Source: Flavobacteriales bacterium (GTDB lineage: Bacteria > Bacteroidota > Bacteroidia > Flavobacteriales_F > PHOS-HE28). From it: a stretch of DNA of 64,000 nucleotides. The stretch spans positions 62,001 through 126,000 of the forward strand of contig JADJLR010000001.1 in NCBI GenBank assembly GCA_016710015.1, read 5' to 3'. The notes beneath the pieces were generated by a model. The model was not told the origin of the DNA and searched no databases. It saw only the letters and a list, made by a program, of their open reading frames with translations. Shown piece by piece: positions 52,853 through 61,668 of this stretch; position 1 is the first letter of the stretch; each line of letters opens with the position of its first letter. Made by a program: the position numbers and the translations under genes.

Positions 52853-54643
52853 ATGCGTGGACCACTGTTGATCGCGATCCTCGTTGCGTCGTACGCACAG
52901 GCTCAGGAGCTCGTTGTCAACGGCGGTTTCGAGACATACAAGCACTGTCCTGTGCGTTCCGGTGATCGTCCCGCGCGTGGCGTTGCTGGTGTCCGCACGA
53001 TCGGAGGCATGCCGGGCTACTTCCATGCCTGCAGCGATGCAATGGGCACCCCGGCGAACTGGGCCGGTTCCCAGATCCCATACGAGGGTGATGCCTACAT
53101 GGGGATCGTGCTGACCGCTCACGGTGGTGGCGAATGCGCAGTGCGCGAGTTCATTCAACTAGAACTGGGATCCCCCTTGATGAATGGTGGTAAGTACCTC
53201 CTCTCCTTTCGCGTGAGTCTTGCCGATCGATCGGGGTATACCACGGACCGTATCGGTGCAAGCTTCAGCAATGATGACCGATCCAAGAAGAAGGGGATCA
53301 CGGACTTCTTTGGCCGACCCGCAGTGGACAATGCAGTGGATCGATTCATTGCTGACACGACCGGCTGGATCACGGTGGAAGGGATCTTCAATGCACATGG
53401 CGGAGAACGCTACGTGCAGATCGGCAACTTCCAATCGTGTGATCGAACCAGTCGTAAGGCAGTTACACCGAATCGGGACGGAGGTGTGCTACGCAATGCG
53501 AAAAGTAAGGCCGATGCCGACTTGGACACCGACCGATCGCGAGGTCTTCGTCGACGCATGATGGCCACACAAGCGTACGTGTACGTCGACGCAGTTTCGC
53601 TCATTCCACAGAACAGTGCGGAAGATATCCGGGTCCTGGATGGATCCGTGGCCTGTACCCCTGATCCCGGCAGGCCACCGAACGAATTGGACCTGGTACC
53701 CGACCCGAGCTTCGACGACAACGTTCCGACCCATGCTGCGGTGTGGCAGAATGCCGGCGGCGGAACACCGGATCTCATGAAAGGCGTCACCGGGATCTAC
53801 CTGTATTCCGCAGTGAATAGGGATCACCGGGAATTCATTCGAACACCGCTGAAGGAGCGACTCGATCCGTGCGGCACCTATGACGTACGGATGCGCGTAA
53901 GACGAGATGGCACATACGCCTTCGCTGTGGACCGCATCGGAGTGGCCTTGGCCGACACCTTCGAGAATGACAGACGGCGCGAACCCCTTCCCCTACTCCC
54001 CGTTTGGGAGTTGCACGGGAACGGTGTGATGGACGATACCGATGGATGGACCACGCTCTGTGGATCCTTCGCATCGACCGGGTGCGCTTCACATTTGCTG
54101 GTCGGGAACTTTGCGATGGATGACAGCACATTGATCGTGCAGCGCGACACGCATGGTGGGCCGTTCGCCTACTACTTGGTGGACGACATCTCGCTGTGGC
54201 GGACCGGCACGATCGAAGGGTGTACACGGACATGCACCGAAACGCTGGTCCAGTTCCCGGTGATGGATCCGAAGGCTGACCCGGTGGCAAGGAATGAAGT
54301 GGAATGGCCCTTGGTGGCACACTTCGAAGTGAACGATGCCGTACCACAAGAGGTCTTGAGGTCCATGGCCGAAGCACTCTTGACCGCATTGGCCGAACGG
54401 CCGACGTTGCATGTCACGATAGACGGTCATACGGATGACAGTGGGACCGCATACGCCAACGAAGTACTTTCCACCCAACGTGCCAGAGCCGTTCGGAACG
54501 CCTTGGTGGACCTGGGTCTACCTCCGGGCCAGTTGCACATTCGTGCCTTCGGTAGCACGCGTTCCAAGGCGAGCAACCTTACCCCTGAAGGGCGAGCGAA
54601 GAACCGGCGTGTGGAGGTCAATTTGCAGGTCAGCGCGCCGTGA
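52853..54643 (+). CDS. secreted protein with duplicated beta domain and C-terminal OmpA domain
   Basis: The 596-residue protein has a signal peptide (LLIAILVASYAQAQ) and two related beta-sandwich halves. The first starts ELVVNGGFETYKHCP; the second starts ELDLVPDPSFDDNVP. Both carry an FI-rich strand, an FSNDD/FENDR loop and a GWTTL or GWITV block. A C-terminal OmpA-like peptidoglycan-binding domain follows (HVTIDGHTDDSGTAYANEVL, then RVEVNL). It is likely tethered to peptidoglycan from the periplasm or outer membrane, exposing two lectin-like domains. It starts 12 bases after mutL and its stop overlaps an alternative GTG of the rhomboid gene. Confidence 0.82.
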   Translation: MRGPLLIAILVASYAQAQELVVNGGFETYKHCPVRSGDRPARGVAGVRTIGGMPGYFHACSDAMGTPANWAGSQIPYEGDAYMGIVLTAHGGGECAVREFIQLELGSPLMNGGKYLLSFRVSLADRSGYTTDRIGASFSNDDRSKKKGITDFFGRPAVDNAVDRFIADTTGWITVEGIFNAHGGERYVQIGNFQSCDRTSRKAVTPNRDGGVLRNAKSKADADLDTDRSRGLRRRMMATQAYVYVDAVSLIPQNSAEDIRVLDGSVACTPDPGRPPNELDLVPDPSFDDNVPTHAAVWQNAGGGTPDLMKGVTGIYLYSAVNRDHREFIRTPLKERLDPCGTYDVRMRVRRDGTYAFAVDRIGVALADTFENDRRREPLPLLPVWELHGNGVMDDTDGWTTLCGSFASTGCASHLLVGNFAMDDSTLIVQRDTHGGPFAYYLVDDISLWRTGTIEGCTRTCTETLVQFPVMDPKADPVARNEVEWPLVAHFEVNDAVPQEVLRSMAEALLTALAERPTLHVTIDGHTDDSGTAYANEVLSTQRARAVRNALVDLGLPPGQLHIRAFGSTRSKASNLTPEGRAKNRRVEVNLQVSAP

Positions 54644-54663
54644 AGACCGTACTTTCGGAGCCG

Positions 54664-55428
54664 ATGCGCTACTCAAGTTCCCCCTTCGCCGGACTCCCCG
54701 TGGTGGTGAAGAACCTACTGATCCTCAATGTGATCATCTATCTCGTGAAGGTTTCCGGACTCGGCGACTTCGGTGGTACCAGCATGGATACCTGGTTCGG
54801 ATTGCACTACTTCTCCTCCCCGCTTTTTCGCCCGTGGCAGCTCGTTACGCACATGTTCATGCATGGCGGTTTCGGGCACTTGTTCTTGAACATGCTCGGC
54901 CTCTTCATGTTGGCACCTCCATTGGAATACAAATGGGGTTCGCAACGCTTCCTCACCTTCTACATGGTGACGGGCATCGGAGCTGCACTCTTCTACTCTG
55001 GCGTACACGTCTTTGAGTACCAGAACTTACTGCAACACGTAAGTGCAGAAGATCTTGCCACGGTGATGCGGGAAGGCCCGGGATTATGGGCAAGTGGCTC
55101 GAACTATTCGGATGTGGACCTAGGTAGGATCAACGCGTTGTTCAATATCCCGATGGTGGGTGCCTCTGGCGCGATCTACGGGGTGTTGCTCGCTTTCGGA
55201 ATGACCTTCCCGAATACCGAGTTGATCCTCTTCCCCATTCCGATCCCCATCAAGGCGAAGTATTTCGTGCTCTTGCTTGGTGCCTTCTCCATTTTCAGCA
55301 CCATACGTGCGAACCCGGGCGACAACGTTGCACACTTGGCACACTTGGGCGGCATGTTGGTCGGCTACATCCTGATCCGCTTGTGGCGCGGTCGTGGCGG
55401 CAACAACCAATTCGGGTGGGACCGATAG
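54664..55428 (+). CDS. rhomboid family intramembrane serine protease (1)
   Basis: About 254 residues from ATG 54664; a GTG at 54640 would overlap the previous stop. Six or seven membrane helices carry the rhomboid motifs: HMFMHGGFGHLFLNM (Asn/His region), the catalytic Ser in GASGAIYG and the catalytic His in HLAHLGGMLVGY. It cuts transmembrane substrates inside the membrane. The second rhomboid follows 120 bases later. Confidence 0.93.
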   Translation: MRYSSSPFAGLPVVVKNLLILNVIIYLVKVSGLGDFGGTSMDTWFGLHYFSSPLFRPWQLVTHMFMHGGFGHLFLNMLGLFMLAPPLEYKWGSQRFLTFYMVTGIGAALFYSGVHVFEYQNLLQHVSAEDLATVMREGPGLWASGSNYSDVDLGRINALFNIPMVGASGAIYGVLLAFGMTFPNTELILFPIPIPIKAKYFVLLLGAFSIFSTIRANPGDNVAHLAHLGGMLVGYILIRLWRGRGGNNQFGWDR

Positions 55429-55548
55429 GCTGGGCATCAGTGCGTTCCGCATGATCAACACCGCGATCGGTGATCGATCACACGAACGGGGACTTGCAAT
55501 GCGTTCGAGGAACGAACTTTGTAACGCTTTTCAGCGAGTGAATTGATC

Positions 55549-56472
55549 ATGGGACTGCAGGACGATCTACGCATGCAATGGCGCACCGGAGGAATGGTGG
55601 TGCGTCTGATCTTGATCAACGTCGCTGTGTTCATCGGCCTGTTGTTGATCTACTTGATCCTTTTACCGATCGGTGGAAGCGGGAATGGGGCAACGATCCT
55701 GCGGGACATGTACGTGGTCCAGTGGTTGCGCTCCACCGCCGACTTGGGCACATTGATCACCCGCCCATGGACGGTATTCACGTACATGTTCGTCCACACG
55801 GGCTTGGGCCACCTGTTCTGGAACATGATCCTGCTGTGGTTCGGTGGTCGGCTGTTCCAAGACCTTCTTGGTGGAAAGCGGCTTCTTGGCCACTATCTCT
55901 TGGGCGGGTTGAGCGGGTTCGCGCTATTCGCCTTAGCACATAACCTCTTACCCGGACTGCACGGTGGGACTTCCGCTCCCGGCATTCTGGGTGCCTCGGC
56001 CGGGGTCCTCAGTGTCTTCATCGGTATTGCCGCGTACCGACCGGACATGATCGTGAACCTCATCCTGATCGGCCCTGTGAAACTGATGTACGTGGCCGCG
56101 GTCTTTCTCCTTCTGGACCTCGTCGGGATCGGCTCTGGTGATGGCGTGGCCCACGAAGCCCACATCGGTGGCGCGCTGTACGGATTCATTGCTGCACGCC
56201 AACTGAGCCAAGGACGCGATTGGTCGCTGTCCTTCGTACAATTCCTTGAACGCCTGCTCGCACCGTTCACGCGTAAGCGAGGTCCACGCATGCGGGTCGA
56301 GAAGAAATTCACGCGCAGCGCGGTTTCCAACGACGAACGGTACAATGCGAACAAGCGTGACGAGCAAGCGCGCGTGGATCACATCCTGGACAAGATCTCG
56401 CGCAGTGGGTACGATAGCCTGAGTAAAGAGGAAAAAGACTTCTTGTTCAAGTCGAGTGATGGGAAGGGTTAA
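55549..56472 (+). CDS. rhomboid family intramembrane serine protease (2)
   Basis: About 307 residues from ATG 55549. The catalytic Ser is in GILGASAGVLSVF and the His in VAHEAHIGGALYGF, with HTGLGHLFWNMILLW upstream. After the last helix comes a basic, probably cytoplasmic tail of about 90 residues (RKRGPRMRVEKKF, then NANKRDEQARVDHIL) that the first rhomboid lacks. The tail may tie it to a partner. It is the second of a tandem pair. Confidence 0.92.
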   Translation: MGLQDDLRMQWRTGGMVVRLILINVAVFIGLLLIYLILLPIGGSGNGATILRDMYVVQWLRSTADLGTLITRPWTVFTYMFVHTGLGHLFWNMILLWFGGRLFQDLLGGKRLLGHYLLGGLSGFALFALAHNLLPGLHGGTSAPGILGASAGVLSVFIGIAAYRPDMIVNLILIGPVKLMYVAAVFLLLDLVGIGSGDGVAHEAHIGGALYGFIAARQLSQGRDWSLSFVQFLERLLAPFTRKRGPRMRVEKKFTRSAVSNDERYNANKRDEQARVDHILDKISRSGYDSLSKEEKDFLFKSSDGKG

Positions 56473-56498
56473 GGCTAGTTGACAGTGAAGTGGTTTGC

Positions 56499-56580
56499 GG
56501 GAGAAGGGGGAAGGAGGAAGGAAGAAGGATCAAGGAGGAAGGAAGAAAGAAAGAAGGGAGGAAGGATCAAGAAGGAAGAG
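56499..56580 (+). repeat. purine-rich simple repeat
   Basis: The 82-base tract is made of A and G only, apart from two TC interruptions (56530-56531 and 56566-56567). It is built from imperfect ggaagga/gaagaag units including two copies of ggatcaag. It lies in the gap between the second rhomboid and the EEP gene. A long purine run of this type can adopt triplex DNA and is prone to slippage. Confidence 0.8.
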
Positions 56581-56617
56581 CTTTCGTAGACTTGATCAGG
56601 ACCGGTCTAGGACCAAC

Positions 56618-57766
56618 ATGCCCGCAAAGTCAGCCAATACGACCAATGAGACCAAGCGTCCATCGCGCTGGCAGCGGCCGTTGTGGTGGTTGAATATCCT
56701 AGCGGCCGTGGTGCTTTCGATCACGTATTTGGCACCGCACATCAGTCCCGTTACCTCGTGGATCCCGGCCTTGCTGGCGATGACCTTCGTGTACCAGTTG
56801 GCGATCCACACGGCCTTTCTGGTGTGGTGGTTCATGTTCCGTCGAAAACGGATGCTGCTCTCGGGCATCCTGCTGATCTTCGGCTACGGCCACGTGAAGG
56901 ACCACTTGCAATTCTTTGGTCGAAGCGCCCCGAAACGGCCCACAGAACAACAGGTGAAGGTCCTCTCCTACAACGTACGGCTTTTCGATCTGTACAACTG
57001 GAGCCACAACAAGGTGACGCGCGACAGCATCTTCGCGATGCTGCATCGAGAGGATGCCGATATCCTTTGCCTTCAGGAATTCTTCCAAAGCAGTGACCCG
57101 CGTTTCTTCCGAACCCGATCCAGCTTATTGAAGGAATTCCGGTACAAGCAGGTGCATGAGCACTATACCCACGAAGCACGCTATGACCAGCATTTCGGGA
57201 TCGCCACCTTCAGCAGATCGCCGATCGTAAAGAAGGGCTTCATTGATTTCCCCGGCACCACGAACAACGTGTGCATCTGGTCCGACATCGCCTTGAAGCG
57301 TGATACCATCCGCGTGTACAACGCGCACCTGGCCTCCTACCACTTCGGGGATGCGGACTACAAATTCATCCAAGGCCTGGACACAGATACACGGACCGAT
57401 AGCTTGAAAACGGGCGGCGAACGGATCCTGAAACGCTTGCGTCGTGGCTTCCGTTTGCGGGCCGGAGAAGTGGAACACATTGCGGAGCACATGCGGCAGA
57501 GTCCACACCCGGTGCTGTATTGTGGGGACATGAACGACGTGCCGATGAGCTACGGATACGCCTGCTTGCGTTCGGTTTTGGACGATGCATTCGTCGAGAG
57601 CGGTCGCGGCTTGGGTGGAACCTACATCGGTGAACTGCCCAGCTTGCGCATCGATCACATGCTGTTCGGACCGGAGCTGGAAGTGTGGGACTTCCGGACC
57701 TTGACCGAAGAGTTGAGCGATCACCGGGCCATTACCGCATGGGTCGGTGTGCCGGATGCACCTTGA
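56618..57766 (+). CDS. membrane-anchored endonuclease/exonuclease/phosphatase (EEP) family protein
   Basis: The 382-residue protein starts at ATG 56618; an earlier in-frame start at 56495 would translate the purine repeat and is rejected. Two or three membrane helices (about 20-110) precede an EEP catalytic domain with VKVLSYNVRLFD, the Glu in CLQEFF, YNAHLAS, GDMNDVP and the terminal SDHRAI. The catalytic Asp, Asn and His are present. The substrate could be a phospholipid, a phosphoinositide-like lipid or a nucleic acid. It follows the rhomboid genes, as in related genomes. Confidence 0.88.
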   Translation: MPAKSANTTNETKRPSRWQRPLWWLNILAAVVLSITYLAPHISPVTSWIPALLAMTFVYQLAIHTAFLVWWFMFRRKRMLLSGILLIFGYGHVKDHLQFFGRSAPKRPTEQQVKVLSYNVRLFDLYNWSHNKVTRDSIFAMLHREDADILCLQEFFQSSDPRFFRTRSSLLKEFRYKQVHEHYTHEARYDQHFGIATFSRSPIVKKGFIDFPGTTNNVCIWSDIALKRDTIRVYNAHLASYHFGDADYKFIQGLDTDTRTDSLKTGGERILKRLRRGFRLRAGEVEHIAEHMRQSPHPVLYCGDMNDVPMSYGYACLRSVLDDAFVESGRGLGGTYIGELPSLRIDHMLFGPELEVWDFRTLTEELSDHRAITAWVGVPDAP

Positions 57767-57783
57767 AAGAGAACGCACCCTGC

Positions 57784-57791
57784 TATCTTCG
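57784..57791 (+). promoter_or_regulatory. candidate -7 box of the Dlt-like operon
   Basis: TATCTTCG fits TAnnTTTG at 7 of 8 positions and ends 30 bases before the ATG at 57822. It falls in the 55-base gap after the EEP gene, so the cassette may have its own promoter. Confidence 0.35.
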
Positions 57792-57821
57792 TGGACCGAA
57801 GAATGCCGGGTCAGCAGTGGA

Positions 57822-59312
57822 ATGGAAGACCGTTTGAACCAATGTATCGATGCGCTTTCGAAGCATGGGGATCGGCCAGCCTTCCACATTCGAGGAACGT
57901 ACCATGCGTACCACGAGTTGGACACAGCCGTGCAGACCGTTCGAGCCTGGATCCGTGGCAACGTCAGCTCTGAGGAACAGGTGATCGGACTGTGGGCGGA
58001 GGATCACCTGTGGACCTATGCCTGCATCCTAGCACTTTGGGCAGAAGGCAAAGCCTATACGCCGATCGCACCGGGCACACCGGTGGTGCGTTGCAACCAA
58101 CTCATCACACAAGCCGGGATCCGCACCATACTGGTTGCGAGTGAGGACGTGGTGCTTGCCGGCGTGAATGTGGTGCGTACAGGTCAACTGCCACCCACCG
58201 AGAAGGGGCCGAATGCGCAACGGGTCGCGACCGATGCACTGGCTTACCTCCTCTTTACATCGGGCACGACAGGCCAGCCCAAGGGCGTTCCGATCACGAG
58301 GAGCGCGCTCAACGCATTCCTCGATGCGTTCGATGCCTTGGGCTTCACCATCCGTCCAGAAGATCAGGTGCTACAGATGTTCGAGCTCACCTTCGACCTT
58401 TCGGTGATGTCCTATTTGGTTCCGCTTCTATACGGGGCCTGCGTACATACGGTCCCCAAGGACGAGATCAAGTACACCTACATCCACGAACTGCTGGAAG
58501 ACCACGGCATCACCGTGGCACTGATGGTCCCGTCCATCTTGAATTATCTGCGCCCTTACTTCGAGGAGATCAACTGTCCGGCCTTGCGCGTGAATCTTTT
58601 CTGTGGAGAAGCTTTACCGTTGGACCTCGTTGAAGCTTGGAGCCACCGCGTTCCCAACGCGCGTATCCTGAACGTGTATGGACCGACCGAACACACGATC
58701 TTCTGCACGGCCTACGCATTCGATCGCCGAGGTGGGAACAAAGCGCATAACGGTGTGCTCTCCATTGGGAAGCCCATGTACGGCACAGTGATCGGGATAT
58801 TGGATCACGACGGAACATTGCTGCCTGACGGTTCGGAAGGGGAACTCGGGTTGGCCGGGCCACAGGGCACCATCGGCTATTGGCACGATCCGGAACGCAA
58901 TGCAACGGCATTCGTGAAACCGACGAATTCCACCGAACGCTACTACCGGACCGGAGATCGGTGCGTGATGGACCGCGACGGTGACCTCCTCTATCTGGGC
59001 CGAACGGACCATCAAGTGAAGATCCAAGGGTTCCGGGTGGAACTGGCCGAAGTGGAGCATCATGCCCGTCAGGTCGTATCGCCTCGGATGGCGGTCGCGG
59101 TGGCTGTCCGGGATCCGCTTGGGAATATGGAACTCGTGCTGGTGGTGGAAGGTGAACCCATGGATGTGCCCACGATCAGCAGAGCACTTCGGACCTTGGT
59201 GCCGACGTACATGGTCCCTACCCGCATTCGTTTCCGGGACGATCTGCCACTGAACGCGAATGGAAAGATCGATCGGCCCGCGTTGGGTGAATGGATCGCG
59301 ATGAACACATGA
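57822..59312 (+). CDS. amino-acid adenylating enzyme (DltA-like)
   Basis: The 496-residue protein is an ANL-family adenylation enzyme with core motifs LLFTSGTTGQPKGVPIT (A3), FDLSVMSYLVPLLYGA (A4), NVYGPTEHTIFCTA (A5), YRTGDRCV (A7), KIQGFRVELAEVE (A8) and LPLNANGKIDRP (A10). The FDLSVM form and the Asp that binds the substrate amino group recall D-alanine-activating DltA. It lacks condensation and carrier domains, unlike NRPS modules. It should charge the carrier protein two genes downstream with an amino acid. Its stop overlaps the next start (ATGA). Confidence 0.88.
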   Translation: MEDRLNQCIDALSKHGDRPAFHIRGTYHAYHELDTAVQTVRAWIRGNVSSEEQVIGLWAEDHLWTYACILALWAEGKAYTPIAPGTPVVRCNQLITQAGIRTILVASEDVVLAGVNVVRTGQLPPTEKGPNAQRVATDALAYLLFTSGTTGQPKGVPITRSALNAFLDAFDALGFTIRPEDQVLQMFELTFDLSVMSYLVPLLYGACVHTVPKDEIKYTYIHELLEDHGITVALMVPSILNYLRPYFEEINCPALRVNLFCGEALPLDLVEAWSHRVPNARILNVYGPTEHTIFCTAYAFDRRGGNKAHNGVLSIGKPMYGTVIGILDHDGTLLPDGSEGELGLAGPQGTIGYWHDPERNATAFVKPTNSTERYYRTGDRCVMDRDGDLLYLGRTDHQVKIQGFRVELAEVEHHARQVVSPRMAVAVAVRDPLGNMELVLVVEGEPMDVPTISRALRTLVPTYMVPTRIRFRDDLPLNANGKIDRPALGEWIAMNT

Positions 59313-59965
59313 ACGCATCGATCCGACCCGCACGGTCCAGCGACATCCCGTTCCTGGTGGAGTCCGCTCTAGCAGCGGAAAAGAGTGGTGGTGAACACGC
59401 CCCCATCGCTCGGCTGTTCGGCTTGGACGAGCACACCGTCCGCGGTCTGATCACCGCCATGTTCGAAGAGGAGATCGACGGTTGCGAATTCGGTCTGAGC
59501 AGTTTTCTGGTAGTGGATAATGGTGTGGGTCCGGAAGCGGCCGTAGCCGGTTGGATCGAGGGTGTGAACGAGAACGACATGCTCTCCCAGCTGCTTCGTG
59601 CCAACCTGATCGGATTCACCTTCCCGGCCGAAGCGATGGAACACTTGCGTGCGAACGGACCGGCTGTATCGGCCTTGGCCATCCCCAGACAGCGCGGTGC
59701 ATTGCAGATCGAATATGTACACGTGGCCCCCACGGCTCGTGGAAAGGGATATGCCAAGGCGTTGATCCAGCAGCATCTGGAGGCGGCCATTCAACAACGC
59801 GTAGAACTGGCCCAGGTCCAAGTATTCGCGCACAATGTGACTGCGATCGCCCTGTACACCAAATTGGGATTCCAGCACACAGGAACCTTTGTTACGGACC
59901 ATCCGAATGCGCCGAACCTTTTGCCCCATACCGAGAAATGGCTCATGGAGCGGGTACTACACTAG
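59309..59965 (+). CDS. GNAT family N-acetyltransferase in the Dlt-like operon
   Basis: The 218-residue protein has a GNAT acyl-CoA loop in IEYVHVAPTARGKGYAKALI and the typical VQVFAHNVTAIALYTKLGF end. It overlaps the adenylation gene by 4 bases and ends 12 bases before the carrier-protein gene, so it belongs to the cassette. Possible roles are N-acetylating the activated amino acid before transfer, or modifying the acceptor. dlt operons of Gram-positive bacteria have no such gene. Confidence 0.85.
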   Translation: MNASIRPARSSDIPFLVESALAAEKSGGEHAPIARLFGLDEHTVRGLITAMFEEEIDGCEFGLSSFLVVDNGVGPEAAVAGWIEGVNENDMLSQLLRANLIGFTFPAEAMEHLRANGPAVSALAIPRQRGALQIEYVHVAPTARGKGYAKALIQQHLEAAIQQRVELAQVQVFAHNVTAIALYTKLGFQHTGTFVTDHPNAPNLLPHTEKWLMERVLH

Positions 59966-59977
59966 TGAACAACATCC

Positions 59978-60220
59978 ATGGAACGCGACCTGATCATCCC
60001 TAGGATCCAGAAGACCCTGATCGCCGTACTCGGCCACGACCACTTCGAAATGCGCGACGATCTGACCGCTCCGGACGTGGAAGGTTGGGACTCGCTCACC
60101 CACATGTCCATCATCACCGGGCTTGAAAAGGAATTCGACGTGCGATTCAAACTGCGCGAGATCAACAAGCTGCGGAACATGGGTACCTTGATCGATCTCA
60201 TCGGTTCCAAGTTCGTATAG
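59978..60220 (+). CDS. acyl/peptidyl carrier protein (DltC-like)
   Basis: The 80-residue protein has the carrier-protein helix pattern and the phosphopantetheine attachment Ser39 in EGWDSLTHMSII. It should carry the residue activated by the upstream adenylation enzyme to the MBOAT transferase. It lies between the GNAT and MBOAT genes with spacers of 12 bases on each side. Confidence 0.93.
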   Translation: MERDLIIPRIQKTLIAVLGHDHFEMRDDLTAPDVEGWDSLTHMSIITGLEKEFDVRFKLREINKLRNMGTLIDLIGSKFV

Positions 60221-60232
60221 ACCCCGCGCACC

Positions 60233-61660
60233 GTGCTTTTCCTTTCATCGGAGTTCATCGTCTTCTTCGCTGTCGTCTTCGTTCTGTATTGGGCGATGGA
60301 GCGAGTCTCGGCTACGGCGCAAAATCTGGTGCTCTTGGCCGGCGGCCTGTTCTTCTATGGCTGGGCGGACCTCCGATTCCTCGCCTTGCTCACCCTGAGT
60401 GCTGCTACGAACTACGGACTTGGACTGGCCATTGAGGACACCAAGAGCGAACCCCGGCGAAGGGTCTGGTTCTGGTTCGGCATGGTGTTCAACTTCGGGC
60501 TCCTCGCCTACTTCAAATACTTCGGATTCTTCTACGACAGTTTCGTAGACCTATTGAACCAATTCGGCGGACATTCGGAGCACCTGTCACTGAAGATCGC
60601 ATTACCGCTGGGCATCAGTTTCTTCACCTTCCAAGTAGCTGGATACCTCATCGATGTGTTCAATGGAGGCATCGAGGTCTGTCGGAAGCCGGTGCACTTC
60701 TTCACTTACGTCTTCCACTTCCCGAAACTCCTTTCCGGTCCGGTGGAACGGGCGCAAGCATTCCTACCACGGTTGACCCTGGTGCGCGCTTTCGACCGCG
60801 CCTTGGTCACGGATGGTGCGCGCCAAATTCTCTGGGGCATCTTCGCCAAAGCCGTCATTGCGGACAACCTTGCTCCCTTGGTGGACAGGGTCCATGCGGA
60901 CATTCCCGGTAGCGGTGGAAGCACGTTGTTACTTGCTGCACCCTTGTACTTGATCCAGTTGTTCGCGGACTTCTCCGGATACTCGAACATGGCCATCGGG
61001 ACTTCCAAGATGTTGGGAATACCACTCGCCATCAACTTCCGCGGTCCGTTGTTCGTTGCAAACATCAGCGAATTCTGGCGCAAATGGCACATCTCACTCA
61101 CCTCGTGGATGATGGACTACGTCTTCACACCGATCTCCTTTCTCTTGCGTGATAAGGGGCGGGTCGGTATGGTGATCGCGATCTTCATCACCTTCTTGGC
61201 CGTGGGCATTTGGCACGGAGCGAATTGGACCTTCATGGCATTCGGACTCGTGCAAGGCGTATACTTCCTTCCGCTGGTTCTATCCGGCAAGGTGAATGTC
61301 ACCTCCAGAAAGGATAGGTGGTGGCAACAGGTACCGGCTATGCTTGGCATGTTCGTGCTCATGTCCTTGACCTTCGTGCTCATGCGCGCAACGGATCTGA
61401 GCGCCGCCTGGATGTACATGCAGGGCATACCGAATGCTAGCTTGTTCGAAACGCCGGACATCGACATCTGGACGATCTTCATTCCACTCTTCGTTTTCGT
61501 GGGCATGGAGTGGTACACACGCGGAATGGACCACGCATTACAGACCTGGGCCACAGAGCGCCATTGGTTCTTCCGTTGGACCTCCTATGGTCTGCTCATC
61601 ACGTTGATCTTGCTCTCCATGAGCACCCAAGAGGCCGGATTCATTTACTTCCAGTTCTGA
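60233..61660 (+). CDS. MBOAT family O-acyltransferase (DltB/AlgI-like)
   Basis: The 475-residue membrane protein starts at GTG 60233 and has about ten hydrophobic helices. The MBOAT signatures are ISEFWRKWHISLTSWMMDYV and GIWHGANWTFMAFG, with the conserved catalytic His. It moves an acyl or aminoacyl group across the membrane to an acceptor hydroxyl. With an adenylation enzyme and carrier protein beside it, a DltB-like role is more likely than alginate acetylation. It starts 12 bases after the carrier-protein stop. Confidence 0.92.
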   Translation: MLFLSSEFIVFFAVVFVLYWAMERVSATAQNLVLLAGGLFFYGWADLRFLALLTLSAATNYGLGLAIEDTKSEPRRRVWFWFGMVFNFGLLAYFKYFGFFYDSFVDLLNQFGGHSEHLSLKIALPLGISFFTFQVAGYLIDVFNGGIEVCRKPVHFFTYVFHFPKLLSGPVERAQAFLPRLTLVRAFDRALVTDGARQILWGIFAKAVIADNLAPLVDRVHADIPGSGGSTLLLAAPLYLIQLFADFSGYSNMAIGTSKMLGIPLAINFRGPLFVANISEFWRKWHISLTSWMMDYVFTPISFLLRDKGRVGMVIAIFITFLAVGIWHGANWTFMAFGLVQGVYFLPLVLSGKVNVTSRKDRWWQQVPAMLGMFVLMSLTFVLMRATDLSAAWMYMQGIPNASLFETPDIDIWTIFIPLFVFVGMEWYTRGMDHALQTWATERHWFFRWTSYGLLITLILLSMSTQEAGFIYFQF

Positions 61661-61668
61661 AGGCCAGC

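Noticed and set aside
57822..60220. NRPS-like biosynthetic cluster
   Set aside because: There is an adenylation enzyme and a carrier protein but no condensation or thioesterase domain; the MBOAT and SGNH-like genes fit a Dlt-like surface modification better.
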